Assembly: GCA_030538235.1 (NCBI GenBank)
Contig: JAUNUJ010000005.1
Coordinates: 1 to 64,000 of the forward strand
Origin: Alcaligenaceae bacterium
GTDB taxonomy: Bacteria; Pseudomonadota; Gammaproteobacteria; Burkholderiales; Burkholderiaceae_B
Length of the DNA stretch: 64,000 nucleotides
Reading direction: 5' to 3'
Shown here: positions 20,213 to 29,780 of the stretch, one piece after another
Numbering within the stretch: position 1 is the stretch's first letter
How the letters are laid out: every line of letters begins with the position of its first letter
Position numbers and translations under genes: made by a program
Notes under the pieces: generated by a model
Databases searched by the model: none
Told to the model about the DNA's origin: nothing
What the model saw: only the letters and a program-made list of their open reading frames with translations

Positions 20213-20937
20213 ATGCACAGAGTTTAGAAGTTGACAATATAGCTTGTCAACAAGAGCCGAGAGAGCGAGCTATTACAAGTGAGCTAGTTGCGTTGTTGCG
20301 TAAACAAAGAGCTGAAGAGCTTACAGTGACAGCTTCGGTGGTTTCATGTAAAGCAAAGATAAATGCACGTTCTGATGGTCCAAATGATTTTTTGGTTGAA
20401 GAGGTTCAGACTAATCAGCTTTTTACGGTGAAACTGGCAACCTCTTGCTTACAAATTCCTCGTGAAGGGGATATTGTCCATATTCAAGTTTTCTCTGATG
20501 ACTCTGCTTATATCATGGCTATTTTAGAGTCGAATCAATGTGTTGATGAGGTCGTCACGTTGAAGCTGCCTGATAACACATTATTTGAAGCAAAAGGACT
20601 GTCTTTTGACACAGAGGAGTTTAAGCTGTCCACCAAAAAAGTCTTTATCGATAGTCAGACAACCTCTATTAACTCTATCTCCTATCGACAGACGGGCTTA
20701 AATATCAATTTCGACGCTGTTCAAATTAGCCAAGCGGCTAAAAGGATAGAAGTCATCGCAGAAAAAGCAACGACGCGGGTGATGAATTCAGATAAGTTGG
20801 TAAGCGGTATGGATAGGGTTAGAGCTTTAAATGTCAATTATTCAGCAGAGGCAGTGGCTAAGCTGTCGGGTAATGTGACCATGATTAATGGTCATGAGTT
20901 ATTGAAGTCTGACGGTAAATTAATGGTTGTTGGCTGA
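20197..20937 (+). CDS. DUF3540 protein of the T6SS cassette
   Basis: 246 residues. A short N-terminal helix (ELVALLRKQRAEE) is followed by a beta-rich OB-like segment (about 45-115, EDIVHIQVF-type strands) and a repeated beta C-terminus. The arrangement matches DUF3540, found next to VgrG, DUF4150 and DUF2169. It may be a small spike-associated or loading factor, but no function is proven. Overlaps the pentapeptide gene by 16 nt and is the last gene before the hairpin at 21051. Confidence 0.8.
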   Translation: MVRKLNAQSLEVDNIACQQEPRERAITSELVALLRKQRAEELTVTASVVSCKAKINARSDGPNDFLVEEVQTNQLFTVKLATSCLQIPREGDIVHIQVFSDDSAYIMAILESNQCVDEVVTLKLPDNTLFEAKGLSFDTEEFKLSTKKVFIDSQTTSINSISYRQTGLNINFDAVQISQAAKRIEVIAEKATTRVMNSDKLVSGMDRVRALNVNYSAEAVAKLSGNVTMINGHELLKSDGKLMVVG

Positions 20938-21050
20938 TTTCTTTAGTCGGCTAAGCCATGTCGTAGTGGGTTGAGTGATTAAATACTCTTTGAGTATGCT
21001 AGCGATGAAAATTTTAGAGTATATCGTTACCGTTTTTGTTTGTGTTGAGA

Positions 21051-21574
<524 letters not shown>

Positions 21575-21731
21575 AGGGGGCGGAACGCGAGCTAGTGCTT
21601 GTTGATGGCGGTGGTGTCGGCGCGTTTTTAAGTAAAATAATATCCTCACAGCGCAAGAAAATTGGTCTTATTTTTGATAGACTACTCATTAATAACAGAC
21701 TTTCCAAGACCCTCGATTTTCCGGAGATTTT

Positions 21732-22367
21732 ATGGCTATTCATGAAGTTAAGCATCCTTTAGTTCAACACAAACTTGGCCTGATGCGCGAAATTAATTTA
21801 AGTACAAAGAGTTTTCGTGAATTAGCGGGCGAGGTTACTACCTTGTTGACCTATGAAGCGACTAAAGACTTTGCTTTAGAGGAAACTGAGGTTCAGGGGT
21901 GGTGTGGTCCGGTCAAAGTGCAGAAAATCAGCGGTAAAAAGGTGACGGTGGTGCCTATTTTACGTGCCGGTATTGGTATGTTAGACGGGGTTTTGAGCCT
22001 GATCCCCGGTGCAAAAGTCAGTGCCGTAGGAATTGCTCGCGATGAAAAAACATTCGAAGCAGCGACGTATTTGAAAAAACTGGTTGAGGATTTAGATCAA
22101 CGTTTAGCAATTATTATTGATCCGATGTTAGCAACAGGCGGCTCGATGCTAGCAACGATTGATATGTTAAAGCAAGCCGGTTGTAAAGATATTCGCGCCT
22201 TAGTTTTAACTGCTGCTCCGGCGGGAATTGAGGCGGTGCTTTCTAAGCATCCTGATGTGCATATTTATACCGCCTCTATTGATGATGGTTTAGACTCAAA
22301 CAATTATATTTTGCCAGGTTTGGGTGATGCCGGTGACCGGATTTTCGGTACTCGCCAAAAGGATTAA
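21732..22367 (+). CDS. upp: Uracil phosphoribosyltransferase
   Basis: Pyrimidine salvage: uracil + PRPP to UMP. 211 residues, the standard length. PRTase features include [15 protein letters not shown], the flexible loop region [14 protein letters not shown], the PRPP loop [20 protein letters not shown] (about 128-147) and the uracil-binding C-terminus [24 protein letters not shown] motif precedes the ATG. It marks the return to core sequence after the accessory block. Confidence 0.97.
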   Translation: MAIHEVKHPLVQHKLGLMREINLSTKSFRELAGEVTTLLTYEATKDFALEETEVQGWCGPVKVQKISGKKVTVVPILRAGIGMLDGVLSLIPGAKVSAVGIARDEKTFEAATYLKKLVEDLDQRLAIIIDPMLATGGSMLATIDMLKQAGCKDIRALVLTAAPAGIEAVLSKHPDVHIYTASIDDGLDSNNYILPGLGDAGDRIFGTRQKD

Positions 22368-22623
22368 CGACATTGTTTGTTTTGTTAAGCCTGTGATGTG
22401 ATTCATAATTACGGTTTTTTATTTTAGGTTTTTAAGATCTGCAATGAAGCCCCTAATAGGACGTTGAGCGATTGAAATCCTAGATGTAAATGAGCGATTA
22501 GGCCTTGTCAGTAAATATTGCTAAGGGTAATAAATTGACTAATTACTTGATAGCTTAAATAGTTCCGCGTTAAAAATAGAGTCATAGTCATTTAATATTG
22601 AACTTAACCCGAGGAGAGTAAAA

Positions 22624-23124
22624 ATGACCAACCGCGATTTACAAAAAAATGTTGAAAGCATTAAAGAAACCGTTCTTCAAACAGAAGAAGAGTTATTAAC
22701 CAGTTTGCAAAATGCGATCAAAGACGCAGAAAAAATTCTCGGCGAAGCTAAAACCGCTAATGAGGAAAAAGCTAAAGAGCTACGTGCTAAAGCTCGCGAA
22801 ACTCTAGAAACAGCTTACGGCAGTTTTGAGGGTGCCAAAGCCAATCTAATTGGTCAGGGCAAAGAGTTAGTTGACCACGGCAAAGAGTGGGCAGAAGACC
22901 ACTACCGCCAAGGTAAACGTGCAGCGCGTAAATACTATGCTCAAGGTCAGGAATATGCTGATGAGATGTACGACAGCGCCCTAGAGTTTAGAGACGATAT
23001 GGTAGAGCGTGGTCATCATTTTGCCGAAGAGGCCGATGAATACGTACATCAAAATCCTTGGACTACCATCGGTATCGCCAGTGTTGCGGCTTTATTGTTA
23101 GGTGTGATAATCGGTCGCCGCTAA
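22624..23124 (+). CDS. DUF883 (ElaB/YqjD-type) membrane-anchored protein
   Basis: 166 residues. Amphipathic, charged helical body (about 1-140) rich in Glu, Lys and Ala and with several Tyr residues, then a C-terminal anchor PWTTIGIASVAALLLGVIIG with RR at the end. This is the ElaB/YqjD/DUF883 family, tail-anchored inner-membrane proteins reported to bind ribosomes in stationary phase in E. coli. Strong GAGGAG ribosome-binding site. The 256-nt upstream gap holds its probable promoter. Followed by a hairpin and the YqjE-like gene, the usual neighbourhood. Confidence 0.9.
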   Translation: MTNRDLQKNVESIKETVLQTEEELLTSLQNAIKDAEKILGEAKTANEEKAKELRAKARETLETAYGSFEGAKANLIGQGKELVDHGKEWAEDHYRQGKRAARKYYAQGQEYADEMYDSALEFRDDMVERGHHFAEEADEYVHQNPWTTIGIASVAALLLGVIIGRR

Positions 23125-23182
23125 TCTTTTTAATTGTTAACTTATCAAACAAGATAAATAGATTCCCGTAGATAGCTAAGAG

Positions 23183-23232
23183 GGCGCTAGTGGTATATCT
23201 AGGTGTTTTCTAGATTGCATTAGCGCCTTTTT
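23183..23232 (+). terminator. Hairpin terminator between DUF883 and YqjE-like genes
   Basis: GGCGCTAGTG (23183-23192) pairs with CATTAGCGCC (23218-23227), one G-T pair. An inner ATCTAG/CTAGAT stem lies in the loop and TTTTT follows. Likely full or partial terminator. Confidence 0.65.
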
Positions 23233-23257
23233 AGCGTTTTAAGAAGGATTAGTGATT

Positions 23258-23689
23258 ATGTCCCTAGGTCAAGATTCAAAAGATTTGTTAAAAACAGTGG
23301 CGGCGATGCTCAGTAATAGAGCTGAGTTACTGGGGCTGGAGTTTGCTGAAGAGCGTCAACGTATCGTCAGCGCCATTGTCTTTGGCATAGTGGCGGCGAT
23401 TCTCGCTGTGTTCTTTCTCTTAGGTTTATCCTTTTTAGCTTTGATGTTGTTGTGGGATAGCCCGTATCGTTATGCAGTGGTTGGTGGTGTTACTGTCTTG
23501 TATGCTGTTTTAGCGCTAGTTTGTATTGCCAAGGTCAAAGGATTGTTTTCTAAAAATATGCCCTTTGCAGCAACGGTACAAGTTTTTAAGGATGATGCAG
23601 CCAAGATAAAGGGTGAGATGCTCACAGCACCGCCATTTACTGATGGCACGACAGCATCCGGCACTCCTAATCGTAGTAAGGAGGTTTAA
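23258..23689 (+). CDS. YqjE-like phage-holin-family membrane protein
   Basis: 143 residues with two strong membrane helices (about 38-63 and 71-93). An N-terminal amphipathic segment LLKTVAAMLSNRAELLGLEFAEE is typical of the phage holin superfamily III/YqjE proteins that follow DUF883 genes. The ATG at 23258 is preferred to the GTG at 23252 because AAGAAGGA is correctly spaced only for the ATG. Its last codons overlap the AAGGAGG of the next gene, so the two are coupled. Confidence 0.85.
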   Translation: MSLGQDSKDLLKTVAAMLSNRAELLGLEFAEERQRIVSAIVFGIVAAILAVFFLLGLSFLALMLLWDSPYRYAVVGGVTVLYAVLALVCIAKVKGLFSKNMPFAATVQVFKDDAAKIKGEMLTAPPFTDGTTASGTPNRSKEV

Positions 23690-23690
23690 T

Positions 23691-24221
23691 ATGTCTAATA
23701 CTCCCCTAACAAGCCAAAATAAAGATAAGCGTAAGGCTTTATTAATGGCAAAAATCTATGCCGAACGAGAGTTAATCAGTTTACAGGCGCAGAGAATTAT
23801 TTATGATGTGCAGCCCTCAACGATTAAGAATAATTTAATCGAGAGTGCGGTAGAAAAACTGCAAATGAGTAAGACTTCTCGCAGCTTATTTAATTATATT
23901 GATCGCCATCCCACCGTTAGTTGGACAGTCGCTCAGTTGCTGGTGCAGAGTGTAAAAAGAACACGCTCTTCTTGGTGGCGTCCATTAGCTATTGGTGCCG
24001 CTTCTTGGTTTATTTCCAGTAAAAACAGAGCTAGACGTCGTGCAGCGGCACGTGATATGCCTTTAACAGGTCCGCGTATCAGAGCGCAGTCTAGACCCAT
24101 CCGCTATGAGGAAGAGGATTTATATCTGGATGTGGATGAGCAATACGCTTCCAGCCCTCGCCCACTAAGAGCCTCTGAAAGACAGCGACCTAAGCGTCGA
24201 GTATTTCGTCGTCGGAGCTAA
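23691..24221 (+). CDS. Hypothetical basic protein of the DUF883-YqjE cluster
   Basis: 176 residues starting MSNTPLTSQN at 23691, directly after a strong AAGGAGG ribosome-binding site; an upstream in-frame extension to 23613 lies inside yqjE and is rejected. Very basic, with Arg-rich stretches at the C-terminus (RRRAAARD, RPKRRVFRRR). One weakly hydrophobic segment WWRPLAIGAASWFISS (about 100-116) could be a membrane helix. Position matches YqjK-type genes, but I see no clear sequence family. Confidence 0.7.
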   Translation: MSNTPLTSQNKDKRKALLMAKIYAERELISLQAQRIIYDVQPSTIKNNLIESAVEKLQMSKTSRSLFNYIDRHPTVSWTVAQLLVQSVKRTRSSWWRPLAIGAASWFISSKNRARRRAAARDMPLTGPRIRAQSRPIRYEEEDLYLDVDEQYASSPRPLRASERQRPKRRVFRRRS

Positions 24222-24240
24222 GCGCATTGAGAGTAATGCA

Positions 24241-24277
24241 AAAAGTCAGCTAATTCATCATCATTTAGCTGACTTTT
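24241..24277. terminator. Bidirectional terminator between convergent genes
   Basis: 13-bp stem AAAAGTCAGCTAA (24241-24253) with TTAGCTGACTTTT (24265-24277) and a T-rich flank on both strands. It separates the plus-strand YqjE cluster from minus-strand trhP. Confidence 0.8.
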
Positions 24278-24316
24278 GTGTTTTAAAGCTTAAATTGAAG
24301 TTAAGGCTGATGTGAT

Positions 24317-25714
24317 TTAACTAATGACTTCGATTTGTGCTTCACGTTTTGGATCATCCGGTAGGATGCGGGCGAGCAAGGCATTGTCTTTGCCGCTCAT
24401 GCCCGGGATCTGCACAAAAATACCGCTTCCTGCCGCTACCTCAGTTGGCTCGCCATTGCGTAGCATATGTTCCAGACGTACGGTTTGATTACCGCTAGGG
24501 TGGATGATTTCAATTTCGTCGCCCACTCTAAAGTGGTTTTTTACATCAACAAGGGCCCAGCCATTTTCATCAATTTCAGTGACTTGACCGACAAATTGAC
24601 TGCGTTTAGAGATTGAGTGACCGCTCAAATAGTTTTGATAATCCTGAGTTTGATGGCGCTCTAGAAAGCCGCTAGTGTAACCACGGTTTGCCAAGCCCTC
24701 AAGATCGGCTAGTAGACTGTAATCAAATGGTCTACCGGCCACCGCATCATCAATGGCGCGGCGATAGCTTTGAGCGGCTCGGGCCACATAGTAAATCGAT
24801 TTGGTGCGACCTTCAATTTTTAAAGAATCAACACCGATTTCCGCTAATTTAGAGATAGACTCAATTGCGCGTAAATCCTTAGAGTTCATGATATAGGTGC
24901 CGTGCTCATCTTCCATAATTGGCATGTAGGAGCCGGGACGGTTAGTCTCTTCGATAAAATAGACTTTATCAGCTAAGGGATGGCGTTGTTGACCGTTAAT
25001 TCCCTCAAAATGGCTATTTGCCTCTTCTCTGGCTTGATCGAAATCGAAACCCTCAAGTACCGAGGGTGCCGGTGTGCCACTATGATCAGTTTCCGAATCA
25101 TACATGGTGTAGTTCCATCGGCAAGCATTGGTGCAGGTACCTTGGTTCGGGTCGCGATGGTTAAAATAACCGGATAATAAACAGCGACCGGAATAGGCAA
25201 TACAGAGTGCACCGTGGACAAAGACTTCAAGCTCCATATCAGGTACTTCTTGGCGGATTTCGGCAATTTCTTTAATTGATAATTCACGCGATAAGATAAT
25301 GCGTTCAATACCCACACTTTGCCAGAACCGCACACCCCAATAGTTAGTGGTGTTGGCTTGTACTGATAGATGAATCGGCACCTCGGGCCAACGTTCACGC
25401 ACCATCATAATTAAACCCGGGTCGGCCATAATCAAGGCATCAGGCTTCATGGCGATTAGAGGTTCCATATCGCTCATAAAGGTTTTTAATTTGCTATTAT
25501 GGGGCAGCGTGTTGACGGTTAAATAAAACTTTTTGCCGCGTTGATGGGCTTCAGTAATGGCTTGCTCTAAGACGCTTAGCTTAGAGAATTCGTTGTTGCG
25601 AACGCGCAAAGAGTAGCGCGGACTACCGGCATAAACGGCATCTGCTCCGTAGTCATAGGCAGTGCGCATACGCTCTAAACCACCGGCAGGTAATAATAAT
25701 TCAGGTGCTTTCAT
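24317..25714 (-). CDS. trhP: Peptidase U32-family tRNA hydroxylation protein (YegQ/TrhP)
   Basis: YegQ family, renamed TrhP in E. coli, where it takes part in prephenate-dependent 5-hydroxyuridine formation at tRNA wobble uridine-34. The 465 residues begin APELLLPAGGLERMRTAYDYGADAVYAG, the TIM-barrel start. The U32 signature includes ELEVFVHGALCIAYSGRC, and a cysteine set (CIAYSGRC, GTCTNACRW) is suited to an Fe-S cluster. A C-terminal beta-barrel extension follows (about 375-460). Single gene, terminated by the hairpin at 24241. The assignment to TrhP rather than another U32 paralogue rests on length and the N-terminal motif. Confidence 0.88.
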   Translation of the reverse strand: MKAPELLLPAGGLERMRTAYDYGADAVYAGSPRYSLRVRNNEFSKLSVLEQAITEAHQRGKKFYLTVNTLPHNSKLKTFMSDMEPLIAMKPDALIMADPGLIMMVRERWPEVPIHLSVQANTTNYWGVRFWQSVGIERIILSRELSIKEIAEIRQEVPDMELEVFVHGALCIAYSGRCLLSGYFNHRDPNQGTCTNACRWNYTMYDSETDHSGTPAPSVLEGFDFDQAREEANSHFEGINGQQRHPLADKVYFIEETNRPGSYMPIMEDEHGTYIMNSKDLRAIESISKLAEIGVDSLKIEGRTKSIYYVARAAQSYRRAIDDAVAGRPFDYSLLADLEGLANRGYTSGFLERHQTQDYQNYLSGHSISKRSQFVGQVTEIDENGWALVDVKNHFRVGDEIEIIHPSGNQTVRLEHMLRNGEPTEVAAGSGIFVQIPGMSGKDNALLARILPDDPKREAQIEVIS

Positions 25715-25782
25715 GTGCTTAATATCGTCGCTTCTTAAGTGACTAATTATTTAATTGTTATGAATATAGTTTGACAAAGCAT

Positions 25783-25824
25783 AAAAGCGCTTTGTTCCTA
25801 AGCCTTTTAGGAGCTCTAAGCGCT
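25783..25824 (-). terminator. Terminator after ubiD
   Basis: AGCGCTT (25786-25792) pairs with AAGCGCT (25818-25824). An inner CCTAA/TTAGG stem (25797-25801 with 25807-25811) gives a branched or extended hairpin. On the minus strand it is followed by TTTTAT. Confidence 0.6.
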
Positions 25825-25883
25825 ATATTTTAATTTATGCTAGGTCGGTGTGTATGCTAAGGTCTTGTTTTAAATAAAAATAA

Positions 25884-27437
25884 TTAAAAACCAAGTGTTT
25901 GCCATAGCTCATCGACGCGATTCTTGACCTCTTGGTCCATGGTAATAGGAATACCCCACTCTCTGTCGGTTTCACCCGGCCATTTGTTGGTGGCGTCCAT
26001 GCCCATTTTACCCCCAAGACCTGATACTGGGGAGGCAAAGTCCAGATAATCAATAGGGGTATTTTCCACTAAAAGGGTATCGCGAGCCGGATCCATACGT
26101 GTGGTCATGGCCCAAATCACTTCCTTCCAGTCGCGAGTATCAACGTCTTCATCGACCACAACGATAAATTTGGTGTACATAAATTGACGTAAAATACTCC
26201 ATACGCCGAACATCACACGTTTCGCATGGCCTGCATATTGTTTACGAATTGAGACCACGGCCATGCGATAACTACAGCCTTCGGGTGGCAAATAGAAGTC
26301 AACAATTTCCGGTAATTGCTTACGCAATAAGGGCACAAAGACTTCATTTAAAGCGACCCCTAAGACCGCAGGCTCATCAGGTGGTTTGCCGGTGTAGGTG
26401 CTGTGGTAAATAGGATTCTTGCGCATCGTGATGCGTTCAACCGTAAAGACCGGGAACCAGTCCTGTTCATTGTAATAACCGGTATGGTCACCGTAAGGTC
26501 CCTCAAGAGCCACTTCATAGTCGGCTAAGAATCCACTCGGGATAGGGGGCATATTCTCAGTCAGTTGAGGGGCAATCGCATCGGGATGGTTGCGTGGCAG
26601 GATATGTCCTTCGAGGACGATTTCTGCACTAGCCGGTACATGCAAGTCATTGCCTATCGACTTAATCAGCTCGGTGCGAGAACCTCTCAACAAACCGGCA
26701 AATTGATACTCCGACAAACTGTCAGGCACCGGTGTAACAGCGCCTAAAATAGTTGCCGGGTCAGCTCCTAAAGCCACACTGATCGGAAACGGTTTGCCGG
26801 GATTGGCTAAAGCATGATCTCTAAAGTCTAAAGCGCCACCACGGTGGGATAGCCAACGCATAATTAATTTATTTGGACCAAGTTGCTGCTGCCGATAAAT
26901 ACCGAGATTTTGACGCTTGGCATTAGGTCCTTTGGTGATGACCAGACCCCAAGTAATCAAGGGGGCGGCGTCACCAGGCCAGCAGGTTTGAACCGGAATC
27001 TGGTCTAAATCAACCTGCTTGCCTTCGAGCACTATCTCTTGGCAAGGTGCTGAACGTTGTATCTTTGGTGCCATATCCCAGAGCGCCGATTTCAGCATGG
27101 AGACTTTAGAAAAGGCATCCTTAAGACCACGAGGCGGTTGTGGTTCACGCAGTTCGGCTAGTAGTTCGCCGACCTCAGTGAGTGCAGAAATGTTCTCTGC
27201 ACCCATGCCCCAAGCGACTCGCTCCGGCGTGCCAAATAGGTTGGTCAGAACGGGCATCGAGGCTTTTTGGCCATGATGCTGTGCATTATTGAATAAAAGG
27301 GCAGGCCCCTCTGCACGCAATACACGATCACTGATTTCAGTCATCTCAAGATGGGTGGAGACGGCGATATCAGTGCGTTTAAGCTGTCCTCGTTGCTCTA
27401 ATTGTTTGAGGAAGTCCCTGAGATCTTTATATTTCAC
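25884..27437 (-). CDS. ubiD: 4-hydroxy-3-polyprenylbenzoate decarboxylase UbiD
   Basis: prFMN-dependent decarboxylase of ubiquinone synthesis. 517 residues, close to E. coli UbiD (497). Visible features: N-terminal [21 protein letters not shown], prFMN/metal region [44 protein letters not shown], and the C-terminal [18 protein letters not shown] and [13 protein letters not shown]. Its start overlaps the preceding aminotransferase by 11 nt. No ubiX partner lies in the window. Confidence 0.96.
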   Translation of the reverse strand: MKYKDLRDFLKQLEQRGQLKRTDIAVSTHLEMTEISDRVLRAEGPALLFNNAQHHGQKASMPVLTNLFGTPERVAWGMGAENISALTEVGELLAELREPQPPRGLKDAFSKVSMLKSALWDMAPKIQRSAPCQEIVLEGKQVDLDQIPVQTCWPGDAAPLITWGLVITKGPNAKRQNLGIYRQQQLGPNKLIMRWLSHRGGALDFRDHALANPGKPFPISVALGADPATILGAVTPVPDSLSEYQFAGLLRGSRTELIKSIGNDLHVPASAEIVLEGHILPRNHPDAIAPQLTENMPPIPSGFLADYEVALEGPYGDHTGYYNEQDWFPVFTVERITMRKNPIYHSTYTGKPPDEPAVLGVALNEVFVPLLRKQLPEIVDFYLPPEGCSYRMAVVSIRKQYAGHAKRVMFGVWSILRQFMYTKFIVVVDEDVDTRDWKEVIWAMTTRMDPARDTLLVENTPIDYLDFASPVSGLGGKMGMDATNKWPGETDREWGIPITMDQEVKNRVDELWQTLGF

Positions 27438-28590
27438 TTAAAAAATCCTCTAGTCGTTGAACCGCGATTTTTAATTGTTCGATGCCGGTGGCATAAGATA
27501 AACGTAGCATTTTGTTGGCATAAGCTGGACCAAAATCCAGGCCGGGCACGGTTGCTACGCCGGCTTTTTCCAGTAATTGATTAGCAAAATCAACACTGTC
27601 GTTGCTGTATTTACTGATATCACAATAAATATAAAAGGCACCATCCGGTTTAACCGGAACGTGTAGACCTAAGCGCTCAAGCTCCGGTAGCAAATAATCA
27701 CGTCGCTCTTTAAATGCTGCGCGTCTTTTTTCGTAAATGGCCATGGACTCCGGCGCAAAGCAGGAGATAGCGGCATGTTGGGCTAGGGTAGGGGCGCAAA
27801 TAGTCAAGCTGCTGGAGATTTTTTCAAAAGCAGGCACTAAATGCTCGGGCGCAATAATCCATCCTAAACGCCAACCGGTCATATTAAAGTATTTGGAAAA
27901 ACTATTAATAATGATAATATCCGGATCAAGAGCCAAGCCGGATTTTGCCTGATGGTCATAAGTCAAACCTAAATAGATTTCATCTAAAATTACCACGCCG
28001 CCGAGAGCTTTGACGGTCTCACAAATCAGGGCTAATTCCTCTTCTGTGATGCTAGTGCCGGTTGGGTTGCTGGGTGAGGCAATAAGCACGGCGCGGGTAT
28101 TTGGTCCCCAGTTGGCTTTGATTTTTTCTGCCGATAACTGGAAGCGCTCTTCGGCTGTGCAAGGGATTAATTTCGTGCTAGCACCCGCAGTCAGGATAAA
28201 ATTGAAGTTGGCCGGATAATAAGGATCCGTCATCAATACTTCATCTCCGGGGTTTAGTAGGGTTTGACACGCTAGTAACAAGCCTCCGGAAGCACCAGTG
28301 GTGACAATGACTTGTTGATGGCTGATGTTGGTGCCAAACTGCTCATTGTAGTAATCGGCAATACATAAACGCAGGGTCTCAAGTCCAAGCGTCGCGCTAT
28401 AACCACTGAGGCCGCTTTGCGTGGCTTTGACCAAAGTCTCGCAAACAAGAGGGGGCGCGGTAAAATCCGGTTCTCCGATACTTAGACTAACGATATCACG
28501 TCCTGCCTCACGCAGTAACTGTGCCTTTTTTGCAAATTCAACTGCATGGAAAGTTACGGATTCTGCAACGCGACTTGCTGGTTTTAACAT
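27427..28590 (-). CDS. PLP-dependent class I/II aminotransferase (fold type I)
   Basis: 387 residues. Conserved residues of the AAT-I family: N175 in PSNPTGT, D203 and Y206 in [11 protein letters not shown], the PLP lysine K233 in [16 protein letters not shown], and a C-terminal Arg in MLRLSYAT. Substrate is not determinable: the family includes aspartate, valine-pyruvate, alanine and dipicolinate-type aminotransferases. Directly upstream of ubiD with an 11-nt overlap, so co-expressed. Divergent from the FAD-oxidase-like gene across a 140-nt promoter region with a TATACT box near 28671 that points to the plus-strand gene. Confidence 0.92.
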   Translation of the reverse strand: MLKPASRVAESVTFHAVEFAKKAQLLREAGRDIVSLSIGEPDFTAPPLVCETLVKATQSGLSGYSATLGLETLRLCIADYYNEQFGTNISHQQVIVTTGASGGLLLACQTLLNPGDEVLMTDPYYPANFNFILTAGASTKLIPCTAEERFQLSAEKIKANWGPNTRAVLIASPSNPTGTSITEEELALICETVKALGGVVILDEIYLGLTYDHQAKSGLALDPDIIIINSFSKYFNMTGWRLGWIIAPEHLVPAFEKISSSLTICAPTLAQHAAISCFAPESMAIYEKRRAAFKERRDYLLPELERLGLHVPVKPDGAFYIYCDISKYSNDSVDFANQLLEKAGVATVPGLDFGPAYANKMLRLSYATGIEQLKIAVQRLEDFLSEI

Positions 28591-28730
28591 ATATAAATGC
28601 CTGATAGAAAATAAAGAAATACTTAAATTAAGTACAGTATGCCATTATTAGAAAGAAAGCAAAAAAGCATTATACTTCTTAGACTCATGGCTTTGCTATT
28701 GAGAAGAGTAGTTCAGAATTTGAGTTTTAC

Positions 28731-29645
28731 ATGATTATGGATCGACGTTCCTTTTTAAATATACACAATAGTTCATCGGACGAGGCTTGGGCAATGTTCT
28801 GCACTAGGTTGCGTCGTTTTGCCCATGGCACATGGGAGACTTTGCCGGATAGTGATGACGGTTTTCCGCAAGCGCGTTTGCAGTTACAACGAGAGCATGA
28901 GTTTGAGCATGCCAGGGCCTTAGCGGAAGAGTATGATATTGCCTTAGTCTTGGATGGCACCATGCGTCTAGGTCGATTGACTGGACGACCCGGTTTGTGG
29001 GTAAAGCATTCTCAAAAATTAAGCGAGGTAGATTACTTTAGCGAAGAAGCTTGCCTAGCGCAGGCCGGTACCTTGGTATCCACCTTAGCGCAGCAGGGCT
29101 ATGAGCAATTCCGAGGGGTGCCGCCATTGCTGACTTTAGCCCAGTGGTTCGCCGATCCGCAATATCATGATGTGCGTCCCGGCCTCAGTTTTTTGTCAGG
29201 TGTTGAGCGCATCCAGGTGTTGTTTGCTAATGGCGAGACGGCAGTGGTCGGGGGCTTCGGTGTCGATGATACGACGCCTTTGAATGTCCCCATATTGCAC
29301 AAGGCGATTCCTCAGCTTTTTGAGTTATTGCAGAATAATACAGTACAGGAAGCACTCAATTCAGAGAGTTGGCTCCATGCCTATCGTCTTGAAGCATTGC
29401 ATAAAAAGTTAGTGGAGCCCAATATTGCCCGTGTCTTTCAGGGGCATCGCGGCAGTCTAGTCTGGGTGCAATCCCTAGTTATCAGAAAGATCCCTAAGGT
29501 CGAGCGTTTGTTATTAAATCCTGAACAGTGGCGCGAAAGCTACGGTAAAGGCGCTTGTGGTGGCGAAGTAGACAATGAAATTAAGAGTTTATTTGACCCA
29601 GCTGGACTGTACCCCTACTTAGACGAGTTGTTTAAGCCTTTTTAG
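28731..29645 (+). CDS. Degenerate FAD-linked oxidase-like protein (VAO/PCMH fold suspected)
   Basis: 304 residues, not assigned to a named protein. The pattern follows the FAD-binding half of GlcD/GlcE-type oxidases: HARALAEEYDIALVLDG at the place of the first FAD loop, SEVDYFSEEACLAQAGTLVSTL (the vgaGv-L motif), SGVERIQVLFANGETAVVGGF (the d-V-l-leVVl-dGe motif), and a C-terminal EIKSLFDPAGLYPY like the usual lDPxgllNP. The Gly-rich GaGT and TiGG FAD loops are not recognisable and the usual substrate domain is absent or shortened. Two ATGs (28731, 28737) are possible starts. Lies upstream of maeB1 with a 135-nt gap. Confidence 0.6.
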   Translation: MIMDRRSFLNIHNSSSDEAWAMFCTRLRRFAHGTWETLPDSDDGFPQARLQLQREHEFEHARALAEEYDIALVLDGTMRLGRLTGRPGLWVKHSQKLSEVDYFSEEACLAQAGTLVSTLAQQGYEQFRGVPPLLTLAQWFADPQYHDVRPGLSFLSGVERIQVLFANGETAVVGGFGVDDTTPLNVPILHKAIPQLFELLQNNTVQEALNSESWLHAYRLEALHKKLVEPNIARVFQGHRGSLVWVQSLVIRKIPKVERLLLNPEQWRESYGKGACGGEVDNEIKSLFDPAGLYPYLDELFKPF

Positions 29646-29780
29646 CTGTAATCAGGCACAGAATCAGTTAGTATTAGTATAAATTTATCAAAAGCCCTGT
29701 TAGCTGTTGCTACAGGCGATTAGCAGTCTATCTGCACGAAAGAATTCATGATCATTCATAAGGATTTTAAAGGAAAATAA

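Noticed and set aside
23258-23689. True phage holin
   Set aside because: The holin-superfamily resemblance is that of chromosomal YqjE beside DUF883; there is no endolysin or phage context.
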